From positions 1 through 56,492 of the forward strand of contig JAKQFA010000003.1 of NCBI GenBank assembly GCA_029556335.1: a stretch of DNA of 56,492 bases. The letters are read 5' to 3'. The number at the start of each line of letters is the position of its first letter. The first letter of the stretch is position 1. The notes under the pieces are model-generated. The model was not told where the DNA came from. It searched no databases and saw nothing but the letters and a program-made list of their open reading frames with translations. The stretch is from Methanobacteriota archaeon. Its GTDB lineage: Archaea; Methanobacteriota; Methanobacteria; Methanobacteriales; Methanobacteriaceae. This document shows positions 10,222 through 19,209 of this stretch, piece by piece. A program made the translations under genes and the position numbers.

Positions 10222-10644
10222 CTAAAATTTGGCTCCTAGTAGTTGGGATAGTTTTCCCAGCTCCACTGATTTGGCCACGTTGCAGGGTACTGCTTCCTCC
10301 ACTGGGGACAGTTCCTGTCCCTGGAACTCCTGGGGAATGCCCAGGTAGACCTTCAGGAGCTTGTAGGCCTCACGGCCCTTGGCCTGCTTGTAGGGCAGCA
10401 TGCCTCGCACTGTCCGGCGGAATATGTCGTCGGGTCGTCGGGGGTATTTAGGCCCCATCCTCCGGGGGTTGGAGATGCTGGCCCGGTCTATTCGTTGTTT
10501 GTACTTGGCGTAGGCCCAGTCCTTGGTACCGGAGATGATGATCTTCTCCGAGTTGAGGATGGTTACTTCCTCTCCATCCAGGAGTTTCTTACTGACGATA
10601 CTGGCCAGTCGGCCCAGTATCAGTCCTTCTCCATCAATAATCAT
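10222..10644 (-). CDS. rplM: Large ribosomal subunit protein uL13
   Basis: Early-assembling 50S protein, 140 residues. Archaeal L13 features include the N-terminal IIDGEGLILGRLAS, VTILNSEKI, and RTVRGMLPYKQAKGREA. SD GGTGT lies seven bases before the ATG. Between eL18 and uS9, the standard archaeal order rpl18e-rpl13-rps9-rpoN. Confidence 0.97.
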   Translation of the reverse strand: MIIDGEGLILGRLASIVSKKLLDGEEVTILNSEKIIISGTKDWAYAKYKQRIDRASISNPRRMGPKYPRRPDDIFRRTVRGMLPYKQAKGREAYKLLKVYLGIPQEFQGQELSPVEEAVPCNVAKSVELGKLSQLLGAKF

Positions 10645-10661
10645 TTATAATACACCTTCTT

Positions 10662-11015
10662 TTATTCAATCATCCTTACCCCACTTCCCTGGGGGTTTTC
10701 TTCCAAGAGTTGATAGATATCCAGGCATTCGCCTCCGGCTCCGATTATCTTTTCAGCTGCGGATTGGGAGAAGTCCAGGGCCACCACCCGGACCTTATGG
10801 TCCAGGCTGCCACTCCCCAGCACCTTACCCGGCACCAGCACCGTCTCATCTGGGGAGCTGTGCCGGTTTATCCGGCTGAGGTTTACTTCCGCACCCTGGC
10901 GGGTGGGCTTCTCCAGGCGCCGGGCCACTTCCTTCCACAGGGCGGCCCCTTCCTGGTACGATCTTTCCTTGAGGATCTCTATGATTCGCATGATCTGAGG
11001 GTTAGTTTTAGTCAT
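10662..11015 (-). CDS. rpl18e: Large ribosomal subunit protein eL18
   Basis: 117-residue archaeal/eukaryotic protein (bacterial L15 fold relative). NPQIMRIIEILK, RLEKPTRQGAEVNLSRI and VLVPGKVLGSG-LDHKV mark the family. SD GGAGG sits nine bases before the ATG. Follows rpoD in the operon. Confidence 0.96.
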   Translation of the reverse strand: MTKTNPQIMRIIEILKERSYQEGAALWKEVARRLEKPTRQGAEVNLSRINRHSSPDETVLVPGKVLGSGSLDHKVRVVALDFSQSAAEKIIGAGGECLDIYQLLEENPQGSGVRMIE

Positions 11016-11032
11016 TTTAAACTTCCTCCTTG

Positions 11033-11818
11033 TTATAAATAGTCTAGGATCTTTTCTGCCTTCTGGAACAGTATATCACAGGCAGTGGTGAGGATTTCCC
11101 AGGGGGGTAATGATCCATCGGATTCTATGCGGAATATGAATTTATCCCCCAGTCCCTCCACGGTTATGGCCTGGTTAGGGCAGTCCTTGGAGCAGGTGCG
11201 GCACATGGAACAGTTTTCCAGGTCCACCACTTGGATCTTGTTCTCCTTTTCATCAAAGAAGTACACACCCCGGGGGCACTGTTGGGCGCAGAGTCCACAG
11301 GCCTCGCACTTATCCTGGTCAATGGTGATCTGGGGGTAGTTCTTGTAGGCACAGGTGGTGGTGGGTTGCCATTTGGCGTGTTCTATTCCTGTTCCTAGCT
11401 GGGCTATGGCCTCCAGTTCCACTTCCTCACCTTTCTGGAGTTTCACCAGGGGTATGGTGTCCAGGACTGGTTTGACCTGGGGATCCGATGATTCCAGGTC
11501 CCCGGAGTACAAGGTCTTGGGTCCCTTACCCTTCAGGGTCAAGGAAACACTGCAACGGGAGCAGTGATCTCCACAGTCGCATTCTCCCCGGGGGGTTATT
11601 GCTTCCAGGTCGGTGGTGAGGGGCACCATCCCCAGCCGGTGGGCCAGGGCTTCGTCGAATATGCGGGCTTCGTTTTTCAGAAACAGCACCTCCTCGATGG
11701 CCAGGGTGGGTACCTCCACCATGACTATCCTCCGGAGGGCGTTGACCAGGGACACTTCCACCCCTTCAATCCTAAACACCAGTTCCTGGTTGTCCTGGCT
11801 TATGATTTCTATCTCCAT
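11033..11818 (-). CDS. rpoD: DNA-directed RNA polymerase subunit D (Rpb3/alpha-like) with ferredoxin domain
   Basis: Assembly-platform subunit of RNA polymerase; dimerises with L. 261 residues from the ATG at 11818 (a GTG at 11827 would add three). The alpha-motif region VSLVNALRRIVMVEVPT is near the N-terminus. A CxCx3Cx2C element lies at about 80-89. The inserted ferredoxin-like domain at about 170-214 retains all eight cysteines in CEACGLCAQQCP and CSMCRTCSKDCP, so two iron-sulfur clusters can be bound. Such clusters in methanogen RpoD are known to affect D-L assembly; whether they sense redox here is inference. Confidence 0.96.
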   Translation of the reverse strand: MEIEIISQDNQELVFRIEGVEVSLVNALRRIVMVEVPTLAIEEVLFLKNEARIFDEALAHRLGMVPLTTDLEAITPRGECDCGDHCSRCSVSLTLKGKGPKTLYSGDLESSDPQVKPVLDTIPLVKLQKGEEVELEAIAQLGTGIEHAKWQPTTTCAYKNYPQITIDQDKCEACGLCAQQCPRGVYFFDEKENKIQVVDLENCSMCRTCSKDCPNQAITVEGLGDKFIFRIESDGSLPPWEILTTACDILFQKAEKILDYL

Positions 11819-11839
11819 TCTAGACACATCATTACTTAG

Positions 11840-12235
11840 TTAGACCCTTCTACCCCGCTTGCCACCGGGTCGTCCCGTTCCATCGTGGGGTACGGGGGTG
11901 ACGTCCTCAATTTTTCCTATCCTCATTCCAGCCCGTGCCAGGGCCCTGATGGTTGCCTGGGCTCCTGGTCCAGGGGTGCGGGGTCCGTTGCCTCCTGGTG
12001 CTCGGACTTTTATGTGTAAACCTGTGAATCCTTTTTCCCTAGCGTCATCAGCAGCACGACTGGCTGCTTCCATGGCAGCGAATGGTGATGATTCCTGTCG
12101 ATCGGCACGCACCACCTTACCACCAGACCACTGGGTTATGGTTTCTGCTCCAGTGAGGTCGGTGATGGTGATGATGGTGTTGTTGAAGGACGAGTACACG
12201 TTGGCTACTCCCCATTTCTCTTTTCTTTCAGCCAT
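11840..12235 (-). CDS. rpsK: Small ribosomal subunit protein uS11
   Basis: 30S platform protein, 131 residues. NVYSSFNNTIITITDLTG, KVRAPGGNGPRTPGPGAQ and the C-terminal VTPVPHDGTGRPGGKRGRR are diagnostic. The ATG at 12235 lies four bases after AGGTGAT; the upstream GTG at 12244 is part of that SD. Order uS13-uS4-uS11-RpoD is the conserved archaeal alpha-operon. Confidence 0.97.
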   Translation of the reverse strand: MAERKEKWGVANVYSSFNNTIITITDLTGAETITQWSGGKVVRADRQESSPFAAMEAASRAADDAREKGFTGLHIKVRAPGGNGPRTPGPGAQATIRALARAGMRIGKIEDVTPVPHDGTGRPGGKRGRRV

Positions 12236-12250
12236 ATTTATCACCTGTTA

Positions 12251-12781
12251 TTATTCCTTTCCACCCTTATTCTCCTGGGTGGGCTTTTTTATCTGCTGTT
12301 CCATGGGTGAGCCCGGGTAGAACCCGATGTGCTCTTCTTCTCCACGCTTCACCAGGTAACCCGGGGAGTTTATTTTCCTCCCCTGGAGGGCTATGTGTCC
12401 GTGGACCACCATGAGACGGGCCTGTTTCACGGTGTGGGCCAGTCCCTGTTTGTGGACCATGGTCTGTAAGCGGCGGCGCAGCACGTCCTCCACAGTCAAG
12501 TCCAGAACGTCTTCCAGTTTTGATGACTCGGCCATGATTCCGTTCCGCGTCAGACTGCCCAGGAGTTGTTCCCGTTCCCTCTGGGTCTGTTCGCTTTCAG
12601 TACCCAGGAGTACTCGGGCTTCCCTCCGGTACCTGCGGATCTTGGTCTCCGCCTTCCAGATCTCTTTCTTGTTTTTAAGTCCGTATCTGTTCACCAACCG
12701 GTTTTCATCCTTGATACGGTCGGCGTTCCAGGGGTGGGATGGTGTGTCGTAGTTTTTCCTTGATTTTCTGGGATGTCCCAT
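12251..12781 (-). CDS. rpsD: Small ribosomal subunit protein uS4
   Basis: 16S rRNA-binding assembly initiator, 176 residues. N-terminal GHPRKSRKNYDTPSHPW is archaeal; the S4 RNA-binding domain is at about 105-155 (RRLQTMVHKQGLAHTVKQAR, VVHGHIALQGRKINSPGYLV). SD GGAGATGATC precedes the ATG. In bacteria this protein autoregulates its operon; no evidence here. Confidence 0.97.
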   Translation of the reverse strand: MGHPRKSRKNYDTPSHPWNADRIKDENRLVNRYGLKNKKEIWKAETKIRRYRREARVLLGTESEQTQREREQLLGSLTRNGIMAESSKLEDVLDLTVEDVLRRRLQTMVHKQGLAHTVKQARLMVVHGHIALQGRKINSPGYLVKRGEEEHIGFYPGSPMEQQIKKPTQENKGGKE

Positions 12782-12796
12782 GTGATCATCTCCGGT

Positions 12797-13252
<456 letters not shown>

Positions 13253-13336
13253 GTCTTTTTTCCTCCCAGTTGGGGGTTCAGGGCTCGGGGGCGGATCATC
13301 AGCTCCTCCACCATCAGGGGTGGGGGTCTGAAACTT

Positions 13337-13360
13337 CTAAGTACCTCCAGCCCTATTCAT
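13337..13360 (-). other. Possible 7-codon leader ORF before rpsM
   Basis: The rpsM leader contains ATG-AAT-AGG-GCT-GGA-GGT-ACT-TAG with AGGAG two bases before the ATG. It starts about 13 bases after the transcription start expected from the TATA element. It may be chance; the spacing to its SD is short. Confidence 0.25.
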
Positions 13361-13394
13361 TACTCCTAATCGTACAAATTTCCTGCCTATTTTA

Positions 13395-13402
13395 GTATTT
13401 AA
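13395..13402 (-). promoter_or_regulatory. TATA-like element for rpsM-rpsD-rpsK segment
   Basis: TTAAATAC on the minus strand, 22 bases downstream of the tRNA-Ser 3' end. Predicted start near 13373 gives a leader of about 120 bases, the longest inside the super-operon. Inference from sequence only. Confidence 0.4.
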
Positions 13403-13421
13403 GGGTTTTTGTAGTTTTAGA

Positions 13422-13512
<91 letters not shown>

Positions 13513-13574
13513 TTGAATATTATACCCTTATCTTCTTTACATTCTGGTAAGTGTATGGTAGAAATAGCAGGTCT

Positions 13575-14531
13575 TCACTTCCACATGCGTGGATATGTTC
13601 CAGGTTCCATAAATACCTTTTTTATATCTACCATGATCCCCTGGGAGAGTTGCTGTATCTCCCGGGATGGTTGCAGTGTCAGGCCAGCAGCCACCAGTTC
13701 CCCCTTGAGGGTTTCCACCCGCACCATGTCGCCTGATTTCAGATCCGGGGATAGGGCTAGTATACCCCCTGCAGCCAGGTCTGCGCCGTGGCACAGGGCA
13801 TCCACTGCCGAGTCCCGGACCACCATCAGGGGGAGGTGACTGGCAGCAGCTTCCATGGGCAGGAGGCACTCCCGGAGTAGTGTTTCATCACCCTCCTGCC
13901 AGGCCACGTAGGCATCGGTCAAGTCCTGCAGGGTGTGCAGGGTGTCCTCCTGGAAGGATCCTACCCTGGTGCGGCGCAGCTCCGCCATGTGGGCCCCCAC
14001 ACCCAGGGCCTCCCCTACGTCGTGGCAGTACTTACGTATGTAGGTACCGGCTTCGCAGCCAATACGGAAAAGTACGTCCTGTTCATCCATCTCCAGGATG
14101 TGGACGTAGTATATGCTTCGCACCCGCAGTTCCCTCTTCACCGCCGAGCGGAGGGGTGGGGTCTGGAATATCTTTCCTGTGAATTCCTCCAGGACCTGGC
14201 ACACCCGGGCCTGGGCCACGGGGTGGTGGAGTCGCATTAGACACACGTACTCCTTGGGTGCTGATAGAAGTAACTGGATGGCCCGGGTGGCATCATCCAC
14301 TCCCACCGGCAAAACCCCGGTGACCCGGGGGTCTAGGGTGCCGCCGTGGCCTGTTTTCTCTGCCCGGAGGATCTTCTTAACCCAGCTGTCCACCTGGTGA
14401 CTGGTGGGCCCCATGGGCTTGTCCAGGTTGATGATGGATTTGTGCAGGTGTTCCTCCATAGGCCGCTTTTTTGGGTGGCACCCGTAGTTGGGGTTGGTTT
14501 CAGCGGTGGCCTTATGGAGAAGCTTGGTCAT
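13575..14531 (-). CDS. truB: tRNA/rRNA pseudouridine synthase TruB/Cbf5
   Basis: Catalytic subunit of archaeal H/ACA RNPs (Cbf5), also able to modify tRNA U55. 318 residues. The catalytic motif GHGGTLDPRVTGVLP places the nucleophile at Asp67. CEAGTYIRKYCHD and GVGAHMAELRR are further TruB-family motifs; a C-terminal PUA domain lies at about 235-312 (VDALCHGADLAAGGI). ATG at 14531. Followed by tRNA-Ser after 65 bases. Confidence 0.96.
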   Translation of the reverse strand: MTKLLHKATAETNPNYGCHPKKRPMEEHLHKSIINLDKPMGPTSHQVDSWVKKILRAEKTGHGGTLDPRVTGVLPVGVDDATRAIQLLLSAPKEYVCLMRLHHPVAQARVCQVLEEFTGKIFQTPPLRSAVKRELRVRSIYYVHILEMDEQDVLFRIGCEAGTYIRKYCHDVGEALGVGAHMAELRRTRVGSFQEDTLHTLQDLTDAYVAWQEGDETLLRECLLPMEAAASHLPLMVVRDSAVDALCHGADLAAGGILALSPDLKSGDMVRVETLKGELVAAGLTLQPSREIQQLSQGIMVDIKKVFMEPGTYPRMWK

Positions 14532-14549
14532 GAAGGTCCTCTCTCCGGT

Positions 14550-14777
14550 TTAAGCCTCGGATTCCAGTTGTTTAACTATCTCTTCTGCATCGTCTGATTT
14601 GAGTTCCAGGGATTGGGTGGTGGGCTCCAGGTGTTTGATGTTGCACCTGCGGTTCTTTATGGAACCTCCCACTACTTCCACGAATTTTTCATCGATGATC
14701 TCCACTATCACACATTTCTGGCCGGCTTCTCTACCGGCGGTTTTGATGCATACTCTTCCTACTTCTATTGCTGGCAT
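14550..14777 (-). CDS. rpl14e: Large ribosomal subunit protein eL14
   Basis: 75 residues, KOW-like RNA-binding beta barrel: AIEVGRVCIKTAGREAG, VVGGSIKNRRCNIKHLEPT. The second of two adjacent ATGs is chosen (14777): it is three bases after GAGGTGAT and overlaps the TGA of cmk as TGATG, so it is translationally coupled to cmk. Confidence 0.95.
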   Translation of the reverse strand: MPAIEVGRVCIKTAGREAGQKCVIVEIIDEKFVEVVGGSIKNRRCNIKHLEPTTQSLELKSDDAEEIVKQLESEA

Positions 14778-15295
14778 CATATCACCTCTACTGCTTTTTC
14801 TATGATCTGGGCCACGCCTGGGGCATCGAATCTTTCGGTGTTGATTATGAGGTGGTAAACCTCCATATCCCCGATGTCCAGGTTATGTATCTCCTGGTAG
14901 CGTTGGGCCTCACTTTTTTCTCTGGTTAATATTTCTTCTCGGACCAGCTCCACTCTTTTATTCTCCCGGTGGCTGATGCGCACACTGCGGATATCCAGGG
15001 CTGCGGTGAGCCAGACTTTCAGGGGTGCCTCCACGAAGTAGGCGGATAAGCGTCCCTCCACAATGAGGTTTTCACTCTCCCGGGCTTTCTGGGCCTGGCG
15101 CTGGTCTATTTCACGGTCAATGTCAGTGTTGCCCTCGGCGAATTTGCTGAAATCCAGTACATCCATTCCCCTCATGGCAGCCATCTGACGGAATATGTCT
15201 CCGGCTGAGAGGTAGGGTATCCCCATTTTCTGGGACAGGATGCTGGCCACGGTGCTGGTTCCAGTTCCAGCCAATCCTCCGATGGTGATTATCAT
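14777..15295 (-). CDS. cmk: Cytidylate kinase
   Basis: Phosphorylates CMP/dCMP. 172 residues from the ATG at 15295, the usual archaeal size. The P-loop ITIGGLAGTGTSTVA follows the start directly; GIPYLSAGDIFR and the LID-like RVRISHREN region follow. A longer frame to 15343 would overlap eL34 and lacks homology. Between eL34 and eL14. Confidence 0.95.
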   Translation of the reverse strand: MIITIGGLAGTGTSTVASILSQKMGIPYLSAGDIFRQMAAMRGMDVLDFSKFAEGNTDIDREIDQRQAQKARESENLIVEGRLSAYFVEAPLKVWLTAALDIRSVRISHRENKRVELVREEILTREKSEAQRYQEIHNLDIGDMEVYHLIINTERFDAPGVAQIIEKAVEVI

Positions 15296-15303
15296 ATATC
15301 TCT

Positions 15304-15570
15304 CTAGGACCGGGCCTCTTGCTTGTAGATCCGGCGGGTGCACTCTGTGCAGAGATATCCACCATAGGGCCGGTTGGGCCTTCTCTTGGATTTGGCTAAT
15401 TTTTTGATCTGGTAGGGCCTTCCCCGTGGCACTCCATGGAGCAGTTTACCACACTCGGCACATAGGTGCTTGGAGGGCTTTTTCTTCTTGTAGCGGAGGA
15501 CTGTTTTTCCTCCTGGGGTTTTCTTATAGGTTCTCTTATATGATCTGGACCTGTATCTTAACTGTGGCAT
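15304..15570 (-). CDS. rpl34e: Large ribosomal subunit protein eL34
   Basis: 88-residue zinc-ribbon ribosomal protein: starts PQLRYRSRSYKRTYKKTPGG; CAECGKLLHGVPRG and CTECTRR supply two CxxC pairs for zinc. The start has little SD and follows a 130-base spacer that contains a 6-bp hairpin (CCTCCT/AGGAGG, about 15653-15680) and long A runs on this strand. Confidence 0.95.
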   Translation of the reverse strand: MPQLRYRSRSYKRTYKKTPGGKTVLRYKKKKPSKHLCAECGKLLHGVPRGRPYQIKKLAKSKRRPNRPYGGYLCTECTRRIYKQEARS

Positions 15571-15702
15571 TTTAGATCTTTCCTAAACAATTTTTTTTTT
15601 GTTCGTCAAATTTTTTTTTGGTGAGCGTTAATTGGAGTTGGGGCTGCCAGTCCTCCTGGATGTATCACCCTGGAGGAGGGGTGCATCCCCTGTGACTTGT
15701 CC

Positions 15703-16275
15703 CTACATTCCCCCTTTAAGTCCCAGGAACTTTCTCCAGATGAGGGAGAAGGCAAAGGAACAGAGTATGTACCATCCCAGCCATTCAATAGCCATCACCC
15801 CGGCGGGTACGAAGTCGGAGGGTTGGTACAACATGTGGAAGAGGGGTACCAGTAGGGTGTAGTAGGTTATGGTTGGCACCTCCATGTAGAAGCTGGTTAT
15901 GGCTGGTACCGAGGCCATCCACCAGAAGACCAGGAGGATGGGGATCATGGTCACCAGCATGGGCTTGAAGCTGTTGCCCATCATTTCCTGCTGGAGCTTC
16001 ATGAATTCAGCCTGCTTTTTCTGGACCTTGGCCATGGCAGCCTGGTCACCTGACTTCTGGGCGGCCATCATCTCGGCCTGGTAGCCCTTCATCTCCTTCT
16101 GCAGAAATTCCAGGCGGTCCTGGTCCACCAGTAGCTTGTTGGCCAGGGTGATGAAGAAGGCCACCAGGGCGGCGATTATGAATACGGTGAGTATGGGTCC
16201 CAGGGCATCAATCATGGGCATCAGTACCGTGTTAAGGGCCCCGAAGATGGGGTCGGTTATGAATTCTAATACCAT
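15703..16275 (-). CDS. DUF106 membrane protein (Oxa1/EMC3/TMCO1 superfamily insertase-like)
   Basis: 190-residue membrane protein with hydrophobic segments at about 22-46, 105-125 and 150-180, and a charged amphipathic coiled region at 50-98 (QKEMKGYQAEMMAAQKSGDQ) between the first two. This layout is that of archaeal YidC/Oxa1-like proteins, thought to help insert membrane proteins. Its place right after SecY and adenylate kinase supports a role with the translocon. SD GAGGAAG precedes the ATG. Confidence 0.88.
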   Translation of the reverse strand: MVLEFITDPIFGALNTVLMPMIDALGPILTVFIIAALVAFFITLANKLLVDQDRLEFLQKEMKGYQAEMMAAQKSGDQAAMAKVQKKQAEFMKLQQEMMGNSFKPMLVTMIPILLVFWWMASVPAITSFYMEVPTITYYTLLVPLFHMLYQPSDFVPAGVMAIEWLGWYILCSFAFSLIWRKFLGLKGGM

Positions 16276-16332
16276 TTTTTTCTTCCTCTCAAGCAGTTTG
16301 CATTAATCAGGTTTATATGTATCATCCCAGGC

Positions 16333-16890
16333 TTATCTTAAGGCTTCCCGCAGGATCTCCACAGCCTCATCCAGGCCCTGGTTGTGGTTGGGTATGATCT
16401 TGACGGTGGCCCCGGTGTACACGGCGTAGGACATGGCTGCAGCCCGGTTCATCTTCTGGTGGAGGTTTATGGCTTCCAATCGTTCGGTGTCCCTGCTGCG
16501 GGTCACATCTGACACCCGGCGCATGAGTATTTCATCACCATCAGCCTCGATGAGTATGAACTGGTCGGGTTGCAGGTCCTCCAGGACCCAGCGGGGTAAG
16601 CCGGGCATAAATCCCTTGGGGGTTTTTATGGTGCAGTGGGTGTCCACGATGATGTTGTTTTCCCGGGAGCGTTTCCGTATCTCCTGGGCTGCTTCCATCT
16701 GCACCTGTTTCTGCACCTCAGGTTCTAACTTGCGCATGCTGTCCCGGTGTTTCACCAGGCCCTTACCCTGGGCTATCTCCAGCATGACATCCCCGTAGTT
16801 CACATGGACGTAGTCCAAGTCTTCCAGGGTGTTTTCTAAGACGGTTGTACTTCCTGATCCAGGTATTCCTGCTATTACCACGACTTTCAT
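16333..16890 (-). CDS. adkA: Adenylate kinase, archaeal type
   Basis: Interconverts ATP+AMP and 2 ADP. 185 residues with P-loop VIAGIPGSGSTT at 5-16, IVDTHCTIKTPKGFMPGLP, and TRSRDTERL; this is the archaeal AdkA family (about 190 residues, no bacterial lid zinc motif). Three bases separate it from secY, as in many archaeal spc-type operons. Confidence 0.96.
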   Translation of the reverse strand: MKVVVIAGIPGSGSTTVLENTLEDLDYVHVNYGDVMLEIAQGKGLVKHRDSMRKLEPEVQKQVQMEAAQEIRKRSRENNIIVDTHCTIKTPKGFMPGLPRWVLEDLQPDQFILIEADGDEILMRRVSDVTRSRDTERLEAINLHQKMNRAAAMSYAVYTGATVKIIPNHNQGLDEAVEILREALR

Positions 16891-16893
16891 CTT

Positions 16894-18252
16894 TTATTCA
16901 CCACCTAAGAAGTTCCGGAGCATGGGGTGCATGTCCATTAGTTGTTCCTGGGCTATTTCCTCGTAGAGTTTGTAGATGATACCCACAGTTAGGAGTACCC
17001 CGGTACCTCCACCTAATGCTCCGGTGAGGTCTGCTCCGAAGGCCAGAAGCCCTACGAAGGCCCCTCCCATAATAGTTATGATGGGTATGTACTTTTTGAG
17101 GATGCGCTCAAACTGGACGCGGCTACTGCGGAATCCAGGTATCTGCATACCCATACCATGTAACTGTTTAGCCACCTGTTTAGGTCCGATGCCAGATAGT
17201 TCCACCCATAACATGGAGAATATCACACAGGAGATGATGAAAACCACCCCGTAGATCACCACCTTCAAGGGATCGGTGAAGAGCACTCCCAGGCCACCGG
17301 GGACTGTGAGGTAGTAGGCCACTCCACTGATGGCCCGTCCATTGGATATCTCCCCCAGGATGGGGAAGCCCAGCTTCTGAAACAAGGCAGCGAATAACTG
17401 CACGTTTAAAAGCAGGGCGCTGGTTAAAATAACCGGCATGTTACTGGCGTATATGAATTTAAGAGGATATTTACCCCGGGCTCCCTTCACTCCTCCGTAG
17501 CTGAGGGGTATCTCCACCCTCATACTCTCGGCGTAGACCACGATGAAGAACACCACCACCACAGCTATCACTGGGAGTAAGAGGGAGAAGTCGGGTTGGC
17601 TGGTGGTGAGGGAGTAGAAGAATTGGGGTAGGGCCCCTGATGGTACACCGGGTTGTCCAGGTACAGATAGGGGGTTGAAGGATCCTACTATGATCTGCTG
17701 GGCTACTCCAGCTGCGATGAACAGTCCCACCCCACTTCCGAATCCCCACTTTGACACCACCTCGTCCAGGAAGATGATGAGTATCCCACCGATGAAGATC
17801 TGGAGGGTGAGGATCCAGGCCAGTTCCGGTGAGGATGGTGCCAGGGTACGGGTGAAGACCAGTACCGCGGCTTCAAATAGGGTGAACACGATGGCCAGGG
17901 TTTTCTGCAGTCCCTGGAAGAAGGCCTTGTCCTCGTGGGTGGACAGATCCAGCTTAAGTATGCCACCACCCACCAGTAGCTGCAGTATAATGGAGGCCGA
18001 TACAATGGGCCCAATACCCAGGGTGATGATGGAACCGAATTCACCTGCCATCACGGCACGTAACTGGGCGAACTGGTCAACTGCAGTGGGGCTGAGGCCG
18101 AAGAGGGCTATCTGTCCCAGTATGAAGTAGAGGATTAGTATGACCCCTGTCCATTTAAGTTTCTCCTTGAAGGGCACCCGGTAGGTAGGGGACCTGACCT
18201 GGGGCAGGAAGGAGAAGATGGGCTGGATTATTTCCTTCATGTTCAACTCCAT
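16894..18252 (-). CDS. secY: Protein translocase subunit SecY
   Basis: Channel subunit of the Sec translocon; 452 residues, ten predicted membrane segments. Conserved features: plug/TM2 region QLRAVMAGEFGSIITLGIGPIVSASIILQ, SKWGFGSGVGLFIAAGV, IPLSYGGVKGARGKYPLKFIY in the ribosome-facing loop, and the C-terminal loop KQLHGMGMQIPGFR. The start at 18252 (MELNMKEI) or four codons later (MKEI) cannot be decided; I keep the longer. Follows uL15. Confidence 0.97.
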   Translation of the reverse strand: MELNMKEIIQPIFSFLPQVRSPTYRVPFKEKLKWTGVILILYFILGQIALFGLSPTAVDQFAQLRAVMAGEFGSIITLGIGPIVSASIILQLLVGGGILKLDLSTHEDKAFFQGLQKTLAIVFTLFEAAVLVFTRTLAPSSPELAWILTLQIFIGGILIIFLDEVVSKWGFGSGVGLFIAAGVAQQIIVGSFNPLSVPGQPGVPSGALPQFFYSLTTSQPDFSLLLPVIAVVVVFFIVVYAESMRVEIPLSYGGVKGARGKYPLKFIYASNMPVILTSALLLNVQLFAALFQKLGFPILGEISNGRAISGVAYYLTVPGGLGVLFTDPLKVVIYGVVFIISCVIFSMLWVELSGIGPKQVAKQLHGMGMQIPGFRSSRVQFERILKKYIPIITIMGGAFVGLLAFGADLTGALGGGTGVLLTVGIIYKLYEEIAQEQLMDMHPMLRNFLGGE

Positions 18253-18276
18253 TTAAACGTAGGTATAACTATCTAA

Positions 18277-18714
18277 TTACAGGTTCACGGCTTCTCCGCC
18301 TGCTTCTTCGATTTTGCGCAGGGCGCTTCCTGAGAACAGGGGAGATTTGATCACCAGGGCCTGGCTTAGTTTTCCACGCCCCAGTACCTTGTTGTAACCC
18401 ATCTTAGCGACATCTATTACTATTTTACCCTCTTCCTCAGTGGCCAGTCCATTTTTCACCAGTTCCTGGGCTTTTTCATCCAGATAGTCCAGGTTGACGG
18501 TTTGTGACTTGAACACTGTTTTCCGGGGTCTTTTGAATCCGTGCTTACCAAAGTGTTGGGGATCGTACTTAACCACCCAGGACCACATGTGTTTGTGCAG
18601 CCCGGATTTTCCTCTTCCACCACGGTGTCCGGCTCCTCTCCTCTTCTTGGAGCAGCCCCCACCTATAGTTCGGGATCCTCTCATTTTATTTATTTTACGA
18701 CTTTTCCTTATCAT
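18277..18714 (-). CDS. rplO: Large ribosomal subunit protein uL15
   Basis: 145 residues. KSRKINKMRGSRTIGGGCSKK and RRGAGHRGGRGKSG form the long basic extension that penetrates the 23S rRNA. ATG at 18714 is five bases after GGGTGA; the longer frame to 18756 runs into the uL30 end and is rejected. Confidence 0.97.
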   Translation of the reverse strand: MIRKSRKINKMRGSRTIGGGCSKKRRGAGHRGGRGKSGLHKHMWSWVVKYDPQHFGKHGFKRPRKTVFKSQTVNLDYLDEKAQELVKNGLATEEEGKIVIDVAKMGYNKVLGRGKLSQALVIKSPLFSGSALRKIEEAGGEAVNL

Positions 18715-18752
18715 AAACTTCACCCTAAAGTTGTATTCTTCATATAGACGGA

Positions 18753-19208
18753 TCACACCATCCGCTTTAAGAGGTGGTTTATATCTTCTCCCCGATATCC
18801 CAGGGTCCCGCCCTCGTTAAAGGCCTTTTTAATATCCTTGTATCCCTTGCGGGGTGGGTGCAGTCGGAAGACCGGCTTCAAGCCCACTTCTTCCAGCTGG
18901 GCTTTCTCTTCCAGCAGGGCCTGGGCCAGTTCCTCTAGGCTTTTGTACCCGGTTTCTTCCAGGTACTCCAGGGTTACCTTCTCCCGGCCGGGTAGCATGG
19001 CCCTTTTCTCCAGGAGCTCCTCCAGGGTTTCCTGGCTGATCTCTCCCCAGGTGATGTAATCCTTTGCTTTACGGAGCATGCCCAGGTAGCTGGGTGTTTC
19101 CGGAACCAGGACGGCGTGGTTGATGCGGGTCAGGCGTAGCATATCCAGGGTGTCACTGATACCCCCCTTGATCCCGGTCCTGCCCCTTACTCGTACTGCG
19201 GCCAGCAT
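18753..19208 (-). CDS. rpmD: Large ribosomal subunit protein uL30
   Basis: 151 residues, the long archaeal/eukaryotic L7-type form: LAAVRVRGRTGIKGGISDTL, LRLTRINHAVLVPETP, FRLHPPRKGYKDIKKAFNEGG. ATG at 19208, eleven bases after AGGAG; a GTG at 19217 is closer to the SD and remains possible. Overlaps the uS5 stop region by none. Confidence 0.96.
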   Translation of the reverse strand: MLAAVRVRGRTGIKGGISDTLDMLRLTRINHAVLVPETPSYLGMLRKAKDYITWGEISQETLEELLEKRAMLPGREKVTLEYLEETGYKSLEELAQALLEEKAQLEEVGLKPVFRLHPPRKGYKDIKKAFNEGGTLGYRGEDINHLLKRMV

Positions 19209-19209
19209 G

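Noticed and set aside
15571..15702. Terminator between DUF106 and eL34 genes
   Set aside because: There is a 6-bp CCTCCT/AGGAGG hairpin, but the following homopolymers are A, not T, on the transcribed strand.
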